This document shows, piece by piece, positions 16,237-24,354 of a DNA stretch of 59,653 nt. The stretch spans positions 1-59,653 of the forward strand of contig SFIY01000019.1 in assembly GCA_004555205.1 (NCBI GenBank), read 5' to 3'. The DNA is from Clostridiales bacterium (GTDB lineage: Bacteria > Bacillota > Clostridia > Oscillospirales > Oscillospiraceae). Every line of letters starts with the position of its first letter. Position 1 is the first letter of the stretch. Under the pieces are notes generated by a model. It did not search any database. It was not told the DNA's origin and saw only the letters and a program-made list of their open reading frames with translations. A program made the translations under genes and the position numbers.

Positions 16237-16497
16237 TTACTCCTCCTGTGTAAAATCCTCTGCCCTCAGGCCCAGACGGGGCGCCAGCTTTTCGGCAGAG
16301 AGGGCCGACAGCACCACATGATCGCTGTCCATAATCAGCACAGCGGCGGTTTTGCGGCCATATGTCGCATCGATCAGCATACCGCGATCCCGTGATTCCT
16401 GGATCAAACGCTTGATCGGGGCAGAATCGGGGCTGACGATTGCCAGCAAACGCTGCGCCGAAACCAAATTGCCAAAACCAATATTGATCAGTTGCAT
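16237..16497 (-). CDS. remA: RemA-like DNA-binding regulator (DUF370)
   Basis: 86-aa DUF370 protein. In B. subtilis RemA activates matrix and osmoprotection operons and forms ring-shaped DNA-binding octamers. Family signature: INIGFGN(L)VSA then PDSAPIKRLIQESRDRG and IDATYGRKT(A)AVLIMDSDHV. yicC-remA-gmk-rpoZ is the conserved order, so assignment is firm even though the biofilm targets may differ here. Confidence 0.94.
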   Translation of the reverse strand: MQLINIGFGNLVSAQRLLAIVSPDSAPIKRLIQESRDRGMLIDATYGRKTAAVLIMDSDHVVLSALSAEKLAPRLGLRAEDFTQEE

Positions 16498-16509
16498 GGC
16501 TTGCGCTCC

Positions 16510-17388
16510 TTACTCAATATTCTGTACCTGCTCGCGGATTTTTTCCACCTCCGCCTTCATGTTCACCACATTCTGCGTGATGGTCAGATCGTTGCACTTT
16601 GAGCCGATGGTATTGCACTCGCGGTTGACCTCCTGAATAAGGAAGTCGAGCTTGCGGCCGATGGGCTGCTCGCTACGGAGCATATCACGGAGCTGCGCAA
16701 TGTGGCTGCGCAGACGCACGGTTTCCTCATCCACGGCAATTTTATCGGCAAAAATGGCAGTTTCGGTGAGAATACGGCTCTCGTCAATGGTGGTAGACTG
16801 CAGCACTTCGCGCATCTTACCCTCCAGCCGCTCACGGTAAGCAGCCACCGTCTGAGGCGAGCGCTCCTCCACCTCGCCTACCACGGCCTCAATGGTATTC
16901 ACACGGCCGCCGATGTCCTCAGCCAGCTTCCTGCCCTCCACGGCGCGCATTTCATTATAGGCAGCCAGCGCCTTGTCCAATACCTGGCAAATATCGGCGC
17001 TCACCGTTTCCACATCCTCATCGGCCTTGGTAACGGTCAGTACATCGGGAAATTTGGCCAGTGCAACAGGCGAAACATCGCCGTCCATAGAGAAAGTCGT
17101 CTTTAACTGCATCAGCGCTTCATAGTAGCCGCGGGCCAGCGGCTCGTTGACAGCCACCACGGTTACATCCGCCGCACTGGTGTCGATGGTCACAAACACA
17201 TCCACCTTACCGCGGGAGACGGCCTTTTGTACGCGGGCCTTGATGGCATCCTCTGCGAAAATGTACGCACGCGGCATCTTCACCGCACAATCCAGATAAC
17301 GGTTATTGACGCTGCGCACCTCCACCGTAATGTCGCGCTTATTCAGCGTTTCCCTTGCCCGACCGTAGCCGGTCATGCTCTTAACCAT
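16510..17388 (-). CDS. yicC: YicC-family endoribonuclease
   Basis: 292-aa member of the YicC/YloC family (N-terminal YicC domain, C-terminal DUF1732). E. coli YicC cleaves small RNAs such as RyhB. The N-terminus MVKSMTGYGRA is the family hallmark, followed by VEVRSVNNRYLD; the C-terminal part has ETAIFADKIAVDEETVRLRSH and IGRKLDFLIQEVNRE with conserved acidic residues. Heads the yicC-remA-gmk-rpoZ group. Confidence 0.94.
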   Translation of the reverse strand: MVKSMTGYGRARETLNKRDITVEVRSVNNRYLDCAVKMPRAYIFAEDAIKARVQKAVSRGKVDVFVTIDTSAADVTVVAVNEPLARGYYEALMQLKTTFSMDGDVSPVALAKFPDVLTVTKADEDVETVSADICQVLDKALAAYNEMRAVEGRKLAEDIGGRVNTIEAVVGEVEERSPQTVAAYRERLEGKMREVLQSTTIDESRILTETAIFADKIAVDEETVRLRSHIAQLRDMLRSEQPIGRKLDFLIQEVNRECNTIGSKCNDLTITQNVVNMKAEVEKIREQVQNIE

Positions 17389-17421
17389 AAACGCTTGTCC
17401 TCCTTATGCGTAAAATCAAAA

Positions 17422-18048
17422 TCAACAGCAAAACAGATAGCCACCGCCGCCGCTGAGCAGGCTGCAGCAAGCCCAGATACCGCAAATGCGCAGACACATG
17501 CTGCTGTCGCAGCCGGCGGTAGACATATTCTGGAATCCCTCCGGCCGGTAACCGGCCTGTCGGCCTTCCGCCATGTCCAGTGCGTGCTGATATTCGCTGT
17601 TTTGGGGATCCATCTGCACCGCCGTCCGGTAATAGCGCTTGGCCTCGTCCATCCAGCCCCGGCGCATACAGATTACACCCTTGAGGAAGTTCCACTCGGC
17701 ATCGTGATCGCTTTGCGCGTTCAGCAGCTCCTCGGCCAAATTCAGCTCGCCGCGCTGTATCGCCATGCGCACACGCTGCATAGCGGCATTGCCGGAATAA
17801 CTCTGCCGGTATCCCGGGTTATATCCCTGAGAATATCCGTAAGCGGCGCCGCCTTTATTCTTGCGCTGGGATTGGATTGTTTCATAAGCCTCGTTGATTT
17901 CCTTCATCCGCTCCTGCGCCAGATCCGCCAGAGGATTATCATGGTAATTATCGGGATGATATTTCCTCGCCAGATTACGATACGCTTTTTTTATTTCTTC
18001 GTCTGTTGCCGTGCTGGACACGCCCAGCACCTGATAGGGATCACGCAT
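17422..18048 (-). CDS. J-domain protein with TPR-like region and Cys-rich tail
   Basis: 208-aa protein. J domain at residues 1-65 with the HPD motif (KYHPDNYHDN) that stimulates DnaK. A Gly/Tyr-rich linker (YGYSQGYNPGYRQSY) leads to a helical repeat segment (about 90-155, 'AEELLNAQSDHDAEWNFLKG ...') resembling a pair of TPRs, then a tail with seven cysteines in the last 31 residues ending YLFCC. It overlaps the upstream DUF5685 gene by eight bases, so the two are probably translated together. No DnaJ zinc domain is present; client unknown. Confidence 0.85.
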   Translation of the reverse strand: MRDPYQVLGVSSTATDEEIKKAYRNLARKYHPDNYHDNPLADLAQERMKEINEAYETIQSQRKNKGGAAYGYSQGYNPGYRQSYSGNAAMQRVRMAIQRGELNLAEELLNAQSDHDAEWNFLKGVICMRRGWMDEAKRYYRTAVQMDPQNSEYQHALDMAEGRQAGYRPEGFQNMSTAGCDSSMCLRICGIWACCSLLSGGGGYLFCC

Positions 18049-18943
18049 CTGCGTCCCGCCTTTCGTTGGGTTTTACTTTTTCTCTCTTTTTCCGTTTGCG
18101 GAAGGTGCCGTTCAACACGGCGCTGCCTACCACATAAAGGCCCTCGTATACCACACTTTCAATGATCGCGGTATAATCGCCGAAATCCGCCAGCTCAAAG
18201 GCCGCAGCCATCACGCGAATGGACTGGTCCATGGTGTTCGCCAGCTCCTGCCGGCTCTCCTGCGTCAGCGACCTGCCGGACAATGCATAGCGCAGCGGCA
18301 ATGGGTTGTAGCTGCCGCTTTTCAGATCTTCCTTCAAGTCATCCGCCGCATCCGCCAGATAGATCCAGCGTCCCAAATGGTAGAGCATCTGCTCCAACAC
18401 ACGGCGCCGGACGGCATCGGTTTCCCCTCTTGCTGCGCCTGCCAGGAGCCGTGCAAATGTATCGGCCACGGCATCCACCGAGGCACATTGTTCCTTTTCC
18501 AGCTTGGCCAATTCCTGCAGGCACTTTTGCGTGTGGGTGTCAAAATCCGGCTCTCTTTCCGCAGCCTTCCGGTAGGCACGGCGCAAAAGCAGTGACGCCG
18601 CGCGGTACTTCAGACCACGAAAAAATCCGTGATCGGCAATGCCGTCCTGTATTTGCCACCATGTCAGTATCACGCTCAGGTCTGCCGCCGTGTCCAATGC
18701 AGGTGATGCGTCGACACAGGGCCGTTTGCCAATGGGATGCACTATGCAGCTCTTTCGGCAAGCGGTACACGGATTCTTCTCCAGCAGCATGGCCAGAAAA
18801 GCCAGATCATAGTTCAGAAACAACCTTGCCGGCCTGCCGCAGCGCTTGCCGAGCGTATGGCACAAGCCGCAATACACGCCCTGAAATCGCTCCCGGTCTT
18901 CCGCAGAAAGCCTGTCCATTATCGGACGCACATAGCCAAACAT
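18041..18943 (-). CDS. DUF5685-family protein, Cys-containing
   Basis: 300-aa protein matching the DUF5685 pattern: MFGYVRP start, VYCGLCHTLGK, a second cysteine pair region CTACRKSCIVHPIGKRPC, then an all-helical body with LTWWQIQDG and GRWIYLADAADDLKEDLKSG (a D-x2-D-D-x3-D pattern). The DAADD helix and the helical fold resemble prenyl-synthase-like or DUF-type metal-dependent helical bundles, but I cannot assign a reaction. Pairs with the J-domain gene by translational overlap. Lysine-rich C-terminus (RKRKKREKVKP). Confidence 0.8.
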   Translation of the reverse strand: MFGYVRPIMDRLSAEDRERFQGVYCGLCHTLGKRCGRPARLFLNYDLAFLAMLLEKNPCTACRKSCIVHPIGKRPCVDASPALDTAADLSVILTWWQIQDGIADHGFFRGLKYRAASLLLRRAYRKAAEREPDFDTHTQKCLQELAKLEKEQCASVDAVADTFARLLAGAARGETDAVRRRVLEQMLYHLGRWIYLADAADDLKEDLKSGSYNPLPLRYALSGRSLTQESRQELANTMDQSIRVMAAAFELADFGDYTAIIESVVYEGLYVVGSAVLNGTFRKRKKREKVKPNERRDADA

Positions 18944-18946
18944 CCG

Positions 18947-19351
18947 TTAAAACAGGCGCAAGATGGTGTAAGTCAGGATTTCGTGCCGTTTGGCGTAGCG
19001 GTCATACAGCACAATGGGGATCAGCGCCAAGGCCGCCGCCGCAATCGCGATCACATAGCGGACGCTTTCGGCAAGACCGACCGACAGGAAATACCCCAGC
19101 AGGAAAAAGACCACCGGCAGCACATACACCACCGCGACCACGCCCAGCAGCTTCCCGGTGCTGCTCTCCACCACGACCTTTTGGCCCGGCTGAGCATTGG
19201 GCAGATTTTTCGCCCGCGCATAGATCGCCGCTCCTGTCATGCCGCAGCCGGCACATTCCTCGCAGTCATGGCCGCAGGCCGACTTGCGCGGAACGGAAAT
19301 TTCGGCGTAACCGTCGCTCAATATTTTTTCAACTGTTGCAATTTGTGTCAT
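18947..19351 (-). CDS. RseC/SoxR-reducing-system family membrane protein
   Basis: 134-aa RseC-family protein. Cytosolic N-terminal segment with a cysteine cluster CGHDCEECAGC (about residues 26-36), then two transmembrane helices (about 70-90 and 97-115). Family members work with Rnf-type electron transport to keep SoxR reduced in E. coli, or act as RseC. No Rnf or SoxR gene is nearby. Stands between cdaR and DUF5685 with gaps of 25 and 3 bp. Confidence 0.82.
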   Translation of the reverse strand: MTQIATVEKILSDGYAEISVPRKSACGHDCEECAGCGMTGAAIYARAKNLPNAQPGQKVVVESSTGKLLGVVAVVYVLPVVFFLLGYFLSVGLAESVRYVIAIAAAALALIPIVLYDRYAKRHEILTYTILRLF

Positions 19352-19376
19352 GGTCTTCTCCTTGGGAAAACAGTTT

Positions 19377-20618
19377 TTAATCCTCCGACGCTGCGCTCAC
19401 AACAACGACCACCTGATAGGTTCCCTTTGCGCCCGCATTTTCCGTGCCCGTTATCTCAATAGCGGCCGGTACGGTATGCTTTCCTGCCTCTTTCACACCG
19501 CTCAAATCAGCCACAACACGCACGTTGCTCGGCTTTATGTTGTCCAGATCAGCGCTCAGGCCGCGCACCGTCACGTCCAGTTCCGTTGTCGACAGCACAG
19601 CCGCCAAATCTTCCCTCAGGTTGTGGCACACGATATTCGACGTGGTGATCGTCTTTTCGGACACGCCTCTGACCGTAATCGTCACCTCTGCGGTATCCAC
19701 TTTATCGTCCAATACAATGCCTTCCGGCAGGACAATATCATAGGTCAACGTCTGTTTGGCCTCCAGATCCTGCAGATAAACGGTATCCAGCAAAATCTCG
19801 TCAATGCCCTCCAGCAGATCCTTCTGCCCTGTCAAAACCACTTGTTCCGGCTGGATTTGATATGTCACCTGAGCCATGGTGGAGCCGGGTGCTTCCACAA
19901 AGTCCAGCTTCAACGGCACGGTTTTGTGCATCAAAACCGGCATTGTCACCTGCACCAGCTTTACATTGGCGCGGATATTGCTGTTTTCAATCAGAATGTC
20001 GTTATAATCGTACAGTTCATATCCCACAGCCTGCACCACCGTCTTATTGGCACCGCTGATGTCAATTTTCACCTTGGCATAGCTGACATTGACCAATTCA
20101 TCACGGGATGCGCGAAGCATCAGCACGGCAGGATCGAGGGACAAGTCACCGGTAATAAATCCGGCCGCCGGTTCACCGAGCACCTCGCACTCGACAGGCA
20201 CTTTCTTCGTTGACAGTTCCCCCACCGTGACCGTCACCGTAAAGGCACTGGCATTTTCCACCTTGATCTGGCTGCCGGATACCGCATCGGGATACACCAC
20301 ATTATAGCGCAGTGTTTTTACGCCGGTGTCACTGATCCCCGAGGTGTCCACCACAATACGGATCTCGCTCTTATCCAGTTTCCACAAAACCTTACGCGGC
20401 CCCTTCAGCGTCAGATCAATTGTCGTATCGTAGCCTGAGAGGATCATCAAGCCTTTATCTGCCAGCGTGTCGTTTTCGCCGGAAAATTCCACCGGGATGT
20501 TATTCGCTTTTACACGCACATCCGGTGCTTTCACGCTATCCACATAAAGCCATACTGCCACGGCGACCAGAATGGCAAGCGCAATACGCAGAACCTTTCC
20601 GCTCTTAATCTTCTCCAT
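19377..20618 (-). CDS. cdaR: YbbR-domain protein, c-di-AMP cyclase regulator CdaR
   Basis: 413-aa extracytoplasmic protein with an N-terminal membrane anchor (VLRIALAILVAVAVWLYV, about 10-27) and four YbbR-type repeats of about 80 residues, each with a 'VPV.l' or 'v.LkGp' strand. It regulates the adjacent diadenylate cyclase. Overlaps cdaA by 14 bp. The usual third gene of this operon, glmM, is not present here. Confidence 0.93.
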   Translation of the reverse strand: MEKIKSGKVLRIALAILVAVAVWLYVDSVKAPDVRVKANNIPVEFSGENDTLADKGLMILSGYDTTIDLTLKGPRKVLWKLDKSEIRIVVDTSGISDTGVKTLRYNVVYPDAVSGSQIKVENASAFTVTVTVGELSTKKVPVECEVLGEPAAGFITGDLSLDPAVLMLRASRDELVNVSYAKVKIDISGANKTVVQAVGYELYDYNDILIENSNIRANVKLVQVTMPVLMHKTVPLKLDFVEAPGSTMAQVTYQIQPEQVVLTGQKDLLEGIDEILLDTVYLQDLEAKQTLTYDIVLPEGIVLDDKVDTAEVTITVRGVSEKTITTSNIVCHNLREDLAAVLSTTELDVTVRGLSADLDNIKPSNVRVVADLSGVKEAGKHTVPAAIEITGTENAGAKGTYQVVVVVSAASED

Positions 20619-21498
20619 TCCGCTCTCCTTTCCTGCGCCCGCGAAGAACTCCCAGCAGGTTCGTACCCGGGGACGCTTCCTCTTCCTCGATCTGCGGCAT
20701 CAGCTCATTACGCAGCAGCTTGGACAGCGTTTCCGGCATCAAGTGGCGTTTGAGCATACCGCCCAAAGCCACAGAGATACCGCCTGTTTCTTCTGACACG
20801 ATAACCACCACGGCATCGGAATTCTCGCTCATGCCGATGCCGGCACGGTGACGCATACCCAGATCGCGGCTCAAATTCACATTTTTGGAAAGCGGCAGCA
20901 TACAACCGGCGCCCAAAATGCGTCCCTGCCGTATAATCACCGCGCCGTCGTGCATAGGCGCCTTGACAAAAAAGATATTTTTCAGCAATTCACTGGAAAC
21001 CGAGGCATCCAGCCTTGTACCGCTGCGCACCATGTCGTTGAGCAGGATTTTCCGCTCAAACACGATCAGCACGCCCGTGCGGCTCTCGGACATCTCGGTG
21101 CAGGCGATCACGGTCTGGTCAATGGCCCGTTCCAGCTCCGACACCTTCTGTTCCGGCGCAAAAGCGCGCAGCAGTTTGATATTGCGGCTGCCCAGCTTCT
21201 CCAGGAGCTGACGGATCTCAGGCTGAAACAGAATAATCAGTGCCAGAACGCCCCATTCCACCATATGGCTGAGCAGGTAATTGACGCCGCGCAAATTCAA
21301 AGCCGCCTCGGACGAAAGCAGCAGCGCCAGAAGAAAGATTGCCACACCTTTGAGAATATTCTCCGCCCGTGTGCTTTTCACCAACGACAGAAGCTTATAT
21401 ACGAAAAAGGCAATCAGCGCCATGTCGATCATATCCGCCGGACGGATGAGCACTAAGTATCTCCCAATATTTTCTAATACAGACAGTACCGATTCCAT
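20605..21498 (-). CDS. cdaA: Membrane diadenylate cyclase CdaA
   Basis: 297-aa enzyme making c-di-AMP from two ATP. Three N-terminal transmembrane segments (about 15-95), then a DAC domain with the catalytic DGA (MHDGAVIIRQG) and RHR (GMRHRAGIG) motifs. I start at ATG 21498, which has AAGGA eight bases upstream, rather than at 21546. It is the first gene of the long run down to rsgA and has its own promoter at 21564-21592. c-di-AMP controls potassium and osmolyte balance and wall stress. Confidence 0.95.
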   Translation of the reverse strand: MESVLSVLENIGRYLVLIRPADMIDMALIAFFVYKLLSLVKSTRAENILKGVAIFLLALLLSSEAALNLRGVNYLLSHMVEWGVLALIILFQPEIRQLLEKLGSRNIKLLRAFAPEQKVSELERAIDQTVIACTEMSESRTGVLIVFERKILLNDMVRSGTRLDASVSSELLKNIFFVKAPMHDGAVIIRQGRILGAGCMLPLSKNVNLSRDLGMRHRAGIGMSENSDAVVVIVSEETGGISVALGGMLKRHLMPETLSKLLRNELMPQIEEEEASPGTNLLGVLRGRRKGERNGED

Positions 21499-21563
21499 AG
21501 CATATTCCTTCCGTTTTTGTGCCCAGGGACACCGCAAAATACGCATAACAATAGATACTACTT

Positions 21564-21592
21564 ATTATATAAAAAATATTGGGAAAATGCAA
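21564..21592 (-). promoter_or_regulatory. Sigma-A-type promoter of cdaA
   Basis: Minus strand TTGCAT (21587-21592), 17-bp spacer, perfect TATAAT (21564-21569), about 65 bp before the cdaA start. No obvious terminator separates it from the upstream desulfurase gene. Confidence 0.75.
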
Positions 21593-21604
21593 CAAAAACT
21601 ATGC

Positions 21605-22741
21605 TTACATCTTTACATTTTCACGAATGACATCCTGCAATTCTGCGGCAAAGCGATCCACTTGCGACATGGTGTTGAATACCGATGCGCTGAAGCGTAT
21701 CGTACCGCTTTTCAGCGTGCCCACCGTACGATGAGCCAGCGGCGCGCATTGCAATCCTGCACGCACGGCAATACCGCGCTGCGCCAATCGCTCGCCGACT
21801 TCCTCGCAGTCCCTGTTGGCTGCCAGGAACGACAGCACGCCTGTCTGGTTGATAAATTCTCCGTCCGTAAACAGCTTCACACCGTCGATCAGCTCCAATC
21901 GCCGTGCCGCATAGGCTGTCAACTGCTGCTCCTGACGGCAGATCTTATCCACGCCCCGACGGCGCACAAAGCGGATCCCCTCTAAAAGTCCGGCAATTCC
22001 GGGCATATTGTGCGTGCCTGCCTCCAAACGGTCCGGCAGATCCTCCGGCATCTGCTGCTGGCGTGACAGACTGCCCGTACCGCCCTCCATCAGTGTGCGC
22101 GTATCGTGGTTGCACAAAAGCAGTCCCGTTCCCTGCGGGCCATATAACCCCTTATGGCCGGGCATGGCAATAAAAGCAGCCTGCCATTCATCCATTCTTA
22201 CCGGCAGGACACCTGCCGACTGCGAAGCATCCACAATGAGCGGCACCCGATGACGGCGGCACAGCTCGGCAATTTCATCCACCGGCTGAATACAGCCGAA
22301 CACATTGGACACATGGTTGCAGATTACCGCATCGGCACCCTGCCGCAGTGCCTCGGCAAAATCCGCCGCCATTTGGCCCGGCTGAAAGGGCGGCGTATCC
22401 ACCACCGTCATACGCACATTGGGGATAGCGTGCAAAGGCCGTGTCACCGCGTTGTGCTCATAGCCGGAAATAATGACACGGCTGCCGGGTTTGACCAGTG
22501 TTTTGATGGCAACATTCAGTCCTTGGGTCGCGTTTCCGGTAAAGATTACGTTTTCCGGTGAGTCCATGCCGAATAACTCTGCCGCTTCACTGCGGCATTG
22601 ATAGGCCGTTTCCTCTGCCTGACGCGAGGCCGGGTATGTGCCGCGTCCCGGTGAACTCATGGTTGCCACCGCACGCGCCATGGCATGGCGTACGGCTTCC
22701 GGTTTTTCCAGCGTCGTTGCGCCGGCATCAAAATAGATCAT
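21605..22741 (-). CDS. Cysteine desulfurase-family PLP enzyme
   Basis: 378-aa class V aminotransferase-fold enzyme of the NifS/SufS/CsdA group. Opening IYFDAGATTLEKPEAV is typical; PLP lysine in MPGHKGLYGPQGTG (about residue 197); HNAVTRPLHA carries the PLP-stacking His; NHVSNVFGCIQPV binds the substrate. The family C-terminal segment has RAGLQCAPLAHRTVGT with the active-site Cys. Products are alanine and persulfide (or selenide from selenocysteine). Overlaps the downstream end of the DUF3343 gene (ATGA), suggesting DUF3343 is the sulfur/selenium acceptor. Confidence 0.88.
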   Translation of the reverse strand: MIYFDAGATTLEKPEAVRHAMARAVATMSSPGRGTYPASRQAEETAYQCRSEAAELFGMDSPENVIFTGNATQGLNVAIKTLVKPGSRVIISGYEHNAVTRPLHAIPNVRMTVVDTPPFQPGQMAADFAEALRQGADAVICNHVSNVFGCIQPVDEIAELCRRHRVPLIVDASQSAGVLPVRMDEWQAAFIAMPGHKGLYGPQGTGLLLCNHDTRTLMEGGTGSLSRQQQMPEDLPDRLEAGTHNMPGIAGLLEGIRFVRRRGVDKICRQEQQLTAYAARRLELIDGVKLFTDGEFINQTGVLSFLAANRDCEEVGERLAQRGIAVRAGLQCAPLAHRTVGTLKSGTIRFSASVFNTMSQVDRFAAELQDVIRENVKM

Positions 22742-22989
22742 ACACTCACCTCATTATAACCGTTTGCATCCTGATAATATATGTGAAGCGGCTGCAATTG
22801 CGCCCGATCAAGGCACGACCGTGCCGCGCTTAACTTGTCTGCGCGGATCTTTACCGCGTGACTGCATCCTCGCTCCGACAGACTGGCCGGTGTACGCAGC
22901 ACCGCTGCGCGGATGCCGCAATTGGCCAAAACATGAGCCATATGCTGCGCCTGCGTGATCGATCGGGCGATAAACAGATAGTAATCCAT
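22738..22989 (-). CDS. DUF3343 putative Se/S carrier-like protein
   Basis: 83-aa DUF3343 member. Pattern: YYLFIARSITQAQHMAHVLA then an ERGCSHAVKI stretch with one cysteine (about residue 41), the family's proposed carrier residue. Start at 22989 is set by GAGGAGG six bases upstream; the frame extends further but without a ribosome site. Four-base overlap with the cysteine desulfurase gene. Family function is not proven experimentally as far as I know. Confidence 0.82.
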   Translation of the reverse strand: MDYYLFIARSITQAQHMAHVLANCGIRAAVLRTPASLSERGCSHAVKIRADKLSAARSCLDRAQLQPLHIYYQDANGYNEVSV

Positions 22990-23011
22990 GATGCACCTCC
23001 TCACAATGCAT

Positions 23012-23041
23012 TTTATGTAGAGGCAAAGTCTGTGGTGTCAA
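23012..23041 (-). promoter_or_regulatory. Promoter of DUF3343-desulfurase pair
   Basis: Minus strand TTGACA (23036-23041), 18-bp spacer, CATAAA (23012-23017), about 22 bp before the DUF3343 start. Strong -35, weak -10. Confidence 0.5.
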
Positions 23042-23094
23042 CCGCAGGCTGCTCAGAGGGTGACCCTGCTCTAAGGGTAAAGCGCCCAAAAAGG

Positions 23095-23120
23095 AAAGCG
23101 ACGGCGTAAACCGTCGCTTT
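23095..23120 (-). terminator. Terminator after ispF
   Basis: 10-bp stem (23095-23104 with 23111-23120), 6-nt loop, followed on the minus strand by CCTTTTT. It closes carD-ispD-ispF. Confidence 0.7.
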
Positions 23121-23134
23121 TGTCGTGCTTTCCC

Positions 23135-23620
23135 TTATCTGATTTTTTCCAGCAGCGCCACCGCGTGGGCGGACATCCCCAGTCCCTCGCCGGTGAAGCC
23201 TAAATGCTCCTCCGTGGTGGCTTTCACATTCACCTGCTCTATTGCCACGCCCAGCACACGCGCCAGATTTTCCCGCATGGCCATGCGGTAAGGCCCGATT
23301 TTCGGCCTTTGGGCAATCAGCGTGGCGTCCACATTCACCACCTGATAGCCGTTCTCTGCCAGTTTTTCCGCCACGCGCTGCAGCAAGACCAGACTGGAGA
23401 TCTGCAAAAACGCATCGTCGCTGTCGGGAAATAGCTGTCCGATATCACCCAGCGCCGCCGCACCGAGCAATGCATCCATCACCGCGTGGGTCAGCACATC
23501 GGCATCGGAATGGCCGTCCAGACCCTTATCATAGGGTACGGTCACACCGCCTAAAATCAGTGCTCTGCCCTCCGTCAAGCGGTGGACGTCGTAGCCGTGG
23601 CCGATTCGCAAATTCGTCAT
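23135..23620 (-). CDS. ispF: 2-C-methyl-D-erythritol 2,4-cyclodiphosphate synthase
   Basis: 161-aa MEP-pathway enzyme. Zinc and active-site motifs: IGHGYDVHRL at the start (DxH), GHSDADVLTHAVMDALLGAAALGDIGQLFPD, and the C-terminal TTEEHLGFTGEGLGMSAHAVALL. ATG 23620 chosen (GGGAGG upstream, homology starts at once); the frame runs on to 23749 within ispD. Four-base overlap with ispD. Confidence 0.96.
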   Translation of the reverse strand: MTNLRIGHGYDVHRLTEGRALILGGVTVPYDKGLDGHSDADVLTHAVMDALLGAAALGDIGQLFPDSDDAFLQISSLVLLQRVAEKLAENGYQVVNVDATLIAQRPKIGPYRMAMRENLARVLGVAIEQVNVKATTEEHLGFTGEGLGMSAHAVALLEKIR

Positions 23621-24354
23621 CCCTGCGCCTCCCGATGCTTCAAGATGCCCTCCGCGACGGTCATATCCAGCGGTGTGGTGATCTTGATGTTTTCCGGATT
23701 GCCGGGCGCCAGATAGACTTCCTTGCCAAGCCGCTCCACAGCGGCGCAATCGTCCGTCAATTCCGCGCCGCAGGTCAGGGCCGACTGCAGTGCCGCACGC
23801 AGGAGATTGGCCTGAAACACCTGCGGTGTCTGCACGGCATAAAGCGACTTGCGCTCAGGGGTAGACCGTACCAAGCCCGACATATCCGCCACCTTGATGG
23901 TATCCGACACCGGCAGGGCAGGCGCCACTGCGTAAGTCTTGCAGCCCAGACGGATCATCTCATCGAAATCCTCAGGGCGCACCAGCGGCCGGGCGCCGTC
24001 ATGCACGGCCAGCAGCTCCGCCTTGGGATTGGCCTCCAGTGCAGCCGACAGCACGGATTCCGTGCGTGTACTGCCGCCGCGAATCACACGGACAGGCTTA
24101 TGCAAGCCACAGCGGCTGCAAAGGTCTGCCACTTCCAGCAGCAGTTCCTCCTGTGCGGCAATAACCATCTCGTCCACCAGCTCCGCCCGGTCAATGGCGC
24201 AAAGCGTGCGCATCAAAACAGGCGCACCTGCCAGATTCATAAACAGTTTATTTTCACCGCCCATACGCTGCGATGTACCGGCAGCAGGGATGATGGCCGT
24301 ACAAAACGGGCGGCACTTATCCTGCCATTTGTGCACCTTTCCCCAAAAACTCAT
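23617..24354 (-). CDS. ispD: 2-C-methyl-D-erythritol 4-phosphate cytidylyltransferase
   Basis: 245-aa CTP-dependent enzyme of the MEP pathway. Nucleotide loop AIIPAAGTSQRMGGENKLF (about 20-38), VHDGARPLV, and SDTIKV/TPQVFQA substrate motifs. The N-terminus carries about 18 extra residues (MSFWGKVHKWQDKC) before the domain. Start 24354 is in ATGA overlap with the carD stop and has AGGAG ten bases upstream. Works directly before ispF; ispH is further along at 26543-28504. Confidence 0.95.
   Translation of the reverse strand: MSFWGKVHKWQDKCRPFCTAIIPAAGTSQRMGGENKLFMNLAGAPVLMRTLCAIDRAELVDEMVIAAQEELLLEVADLCSRCGLHKPVRVIRGGSTRTESVLSAALEANPKAELLAVHDGARPLVRPEDFDEMIRLGCKTYAVAPALPVSDTIKVADMSGLVRSTPERKSLYAVQTPQVFQANLLRAALQSALTCGAELTDDCAAVERLGKEVYLAPGNPENIKITTPLDMTVAEGILKHREAQG

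Noticed and set aside
23005..23094. tRNA-like or regulatory RNA between ispF and DUF3343
   Set aside because: No cloverleaf or T-loop consensus; explained by a terminator and a promoter.
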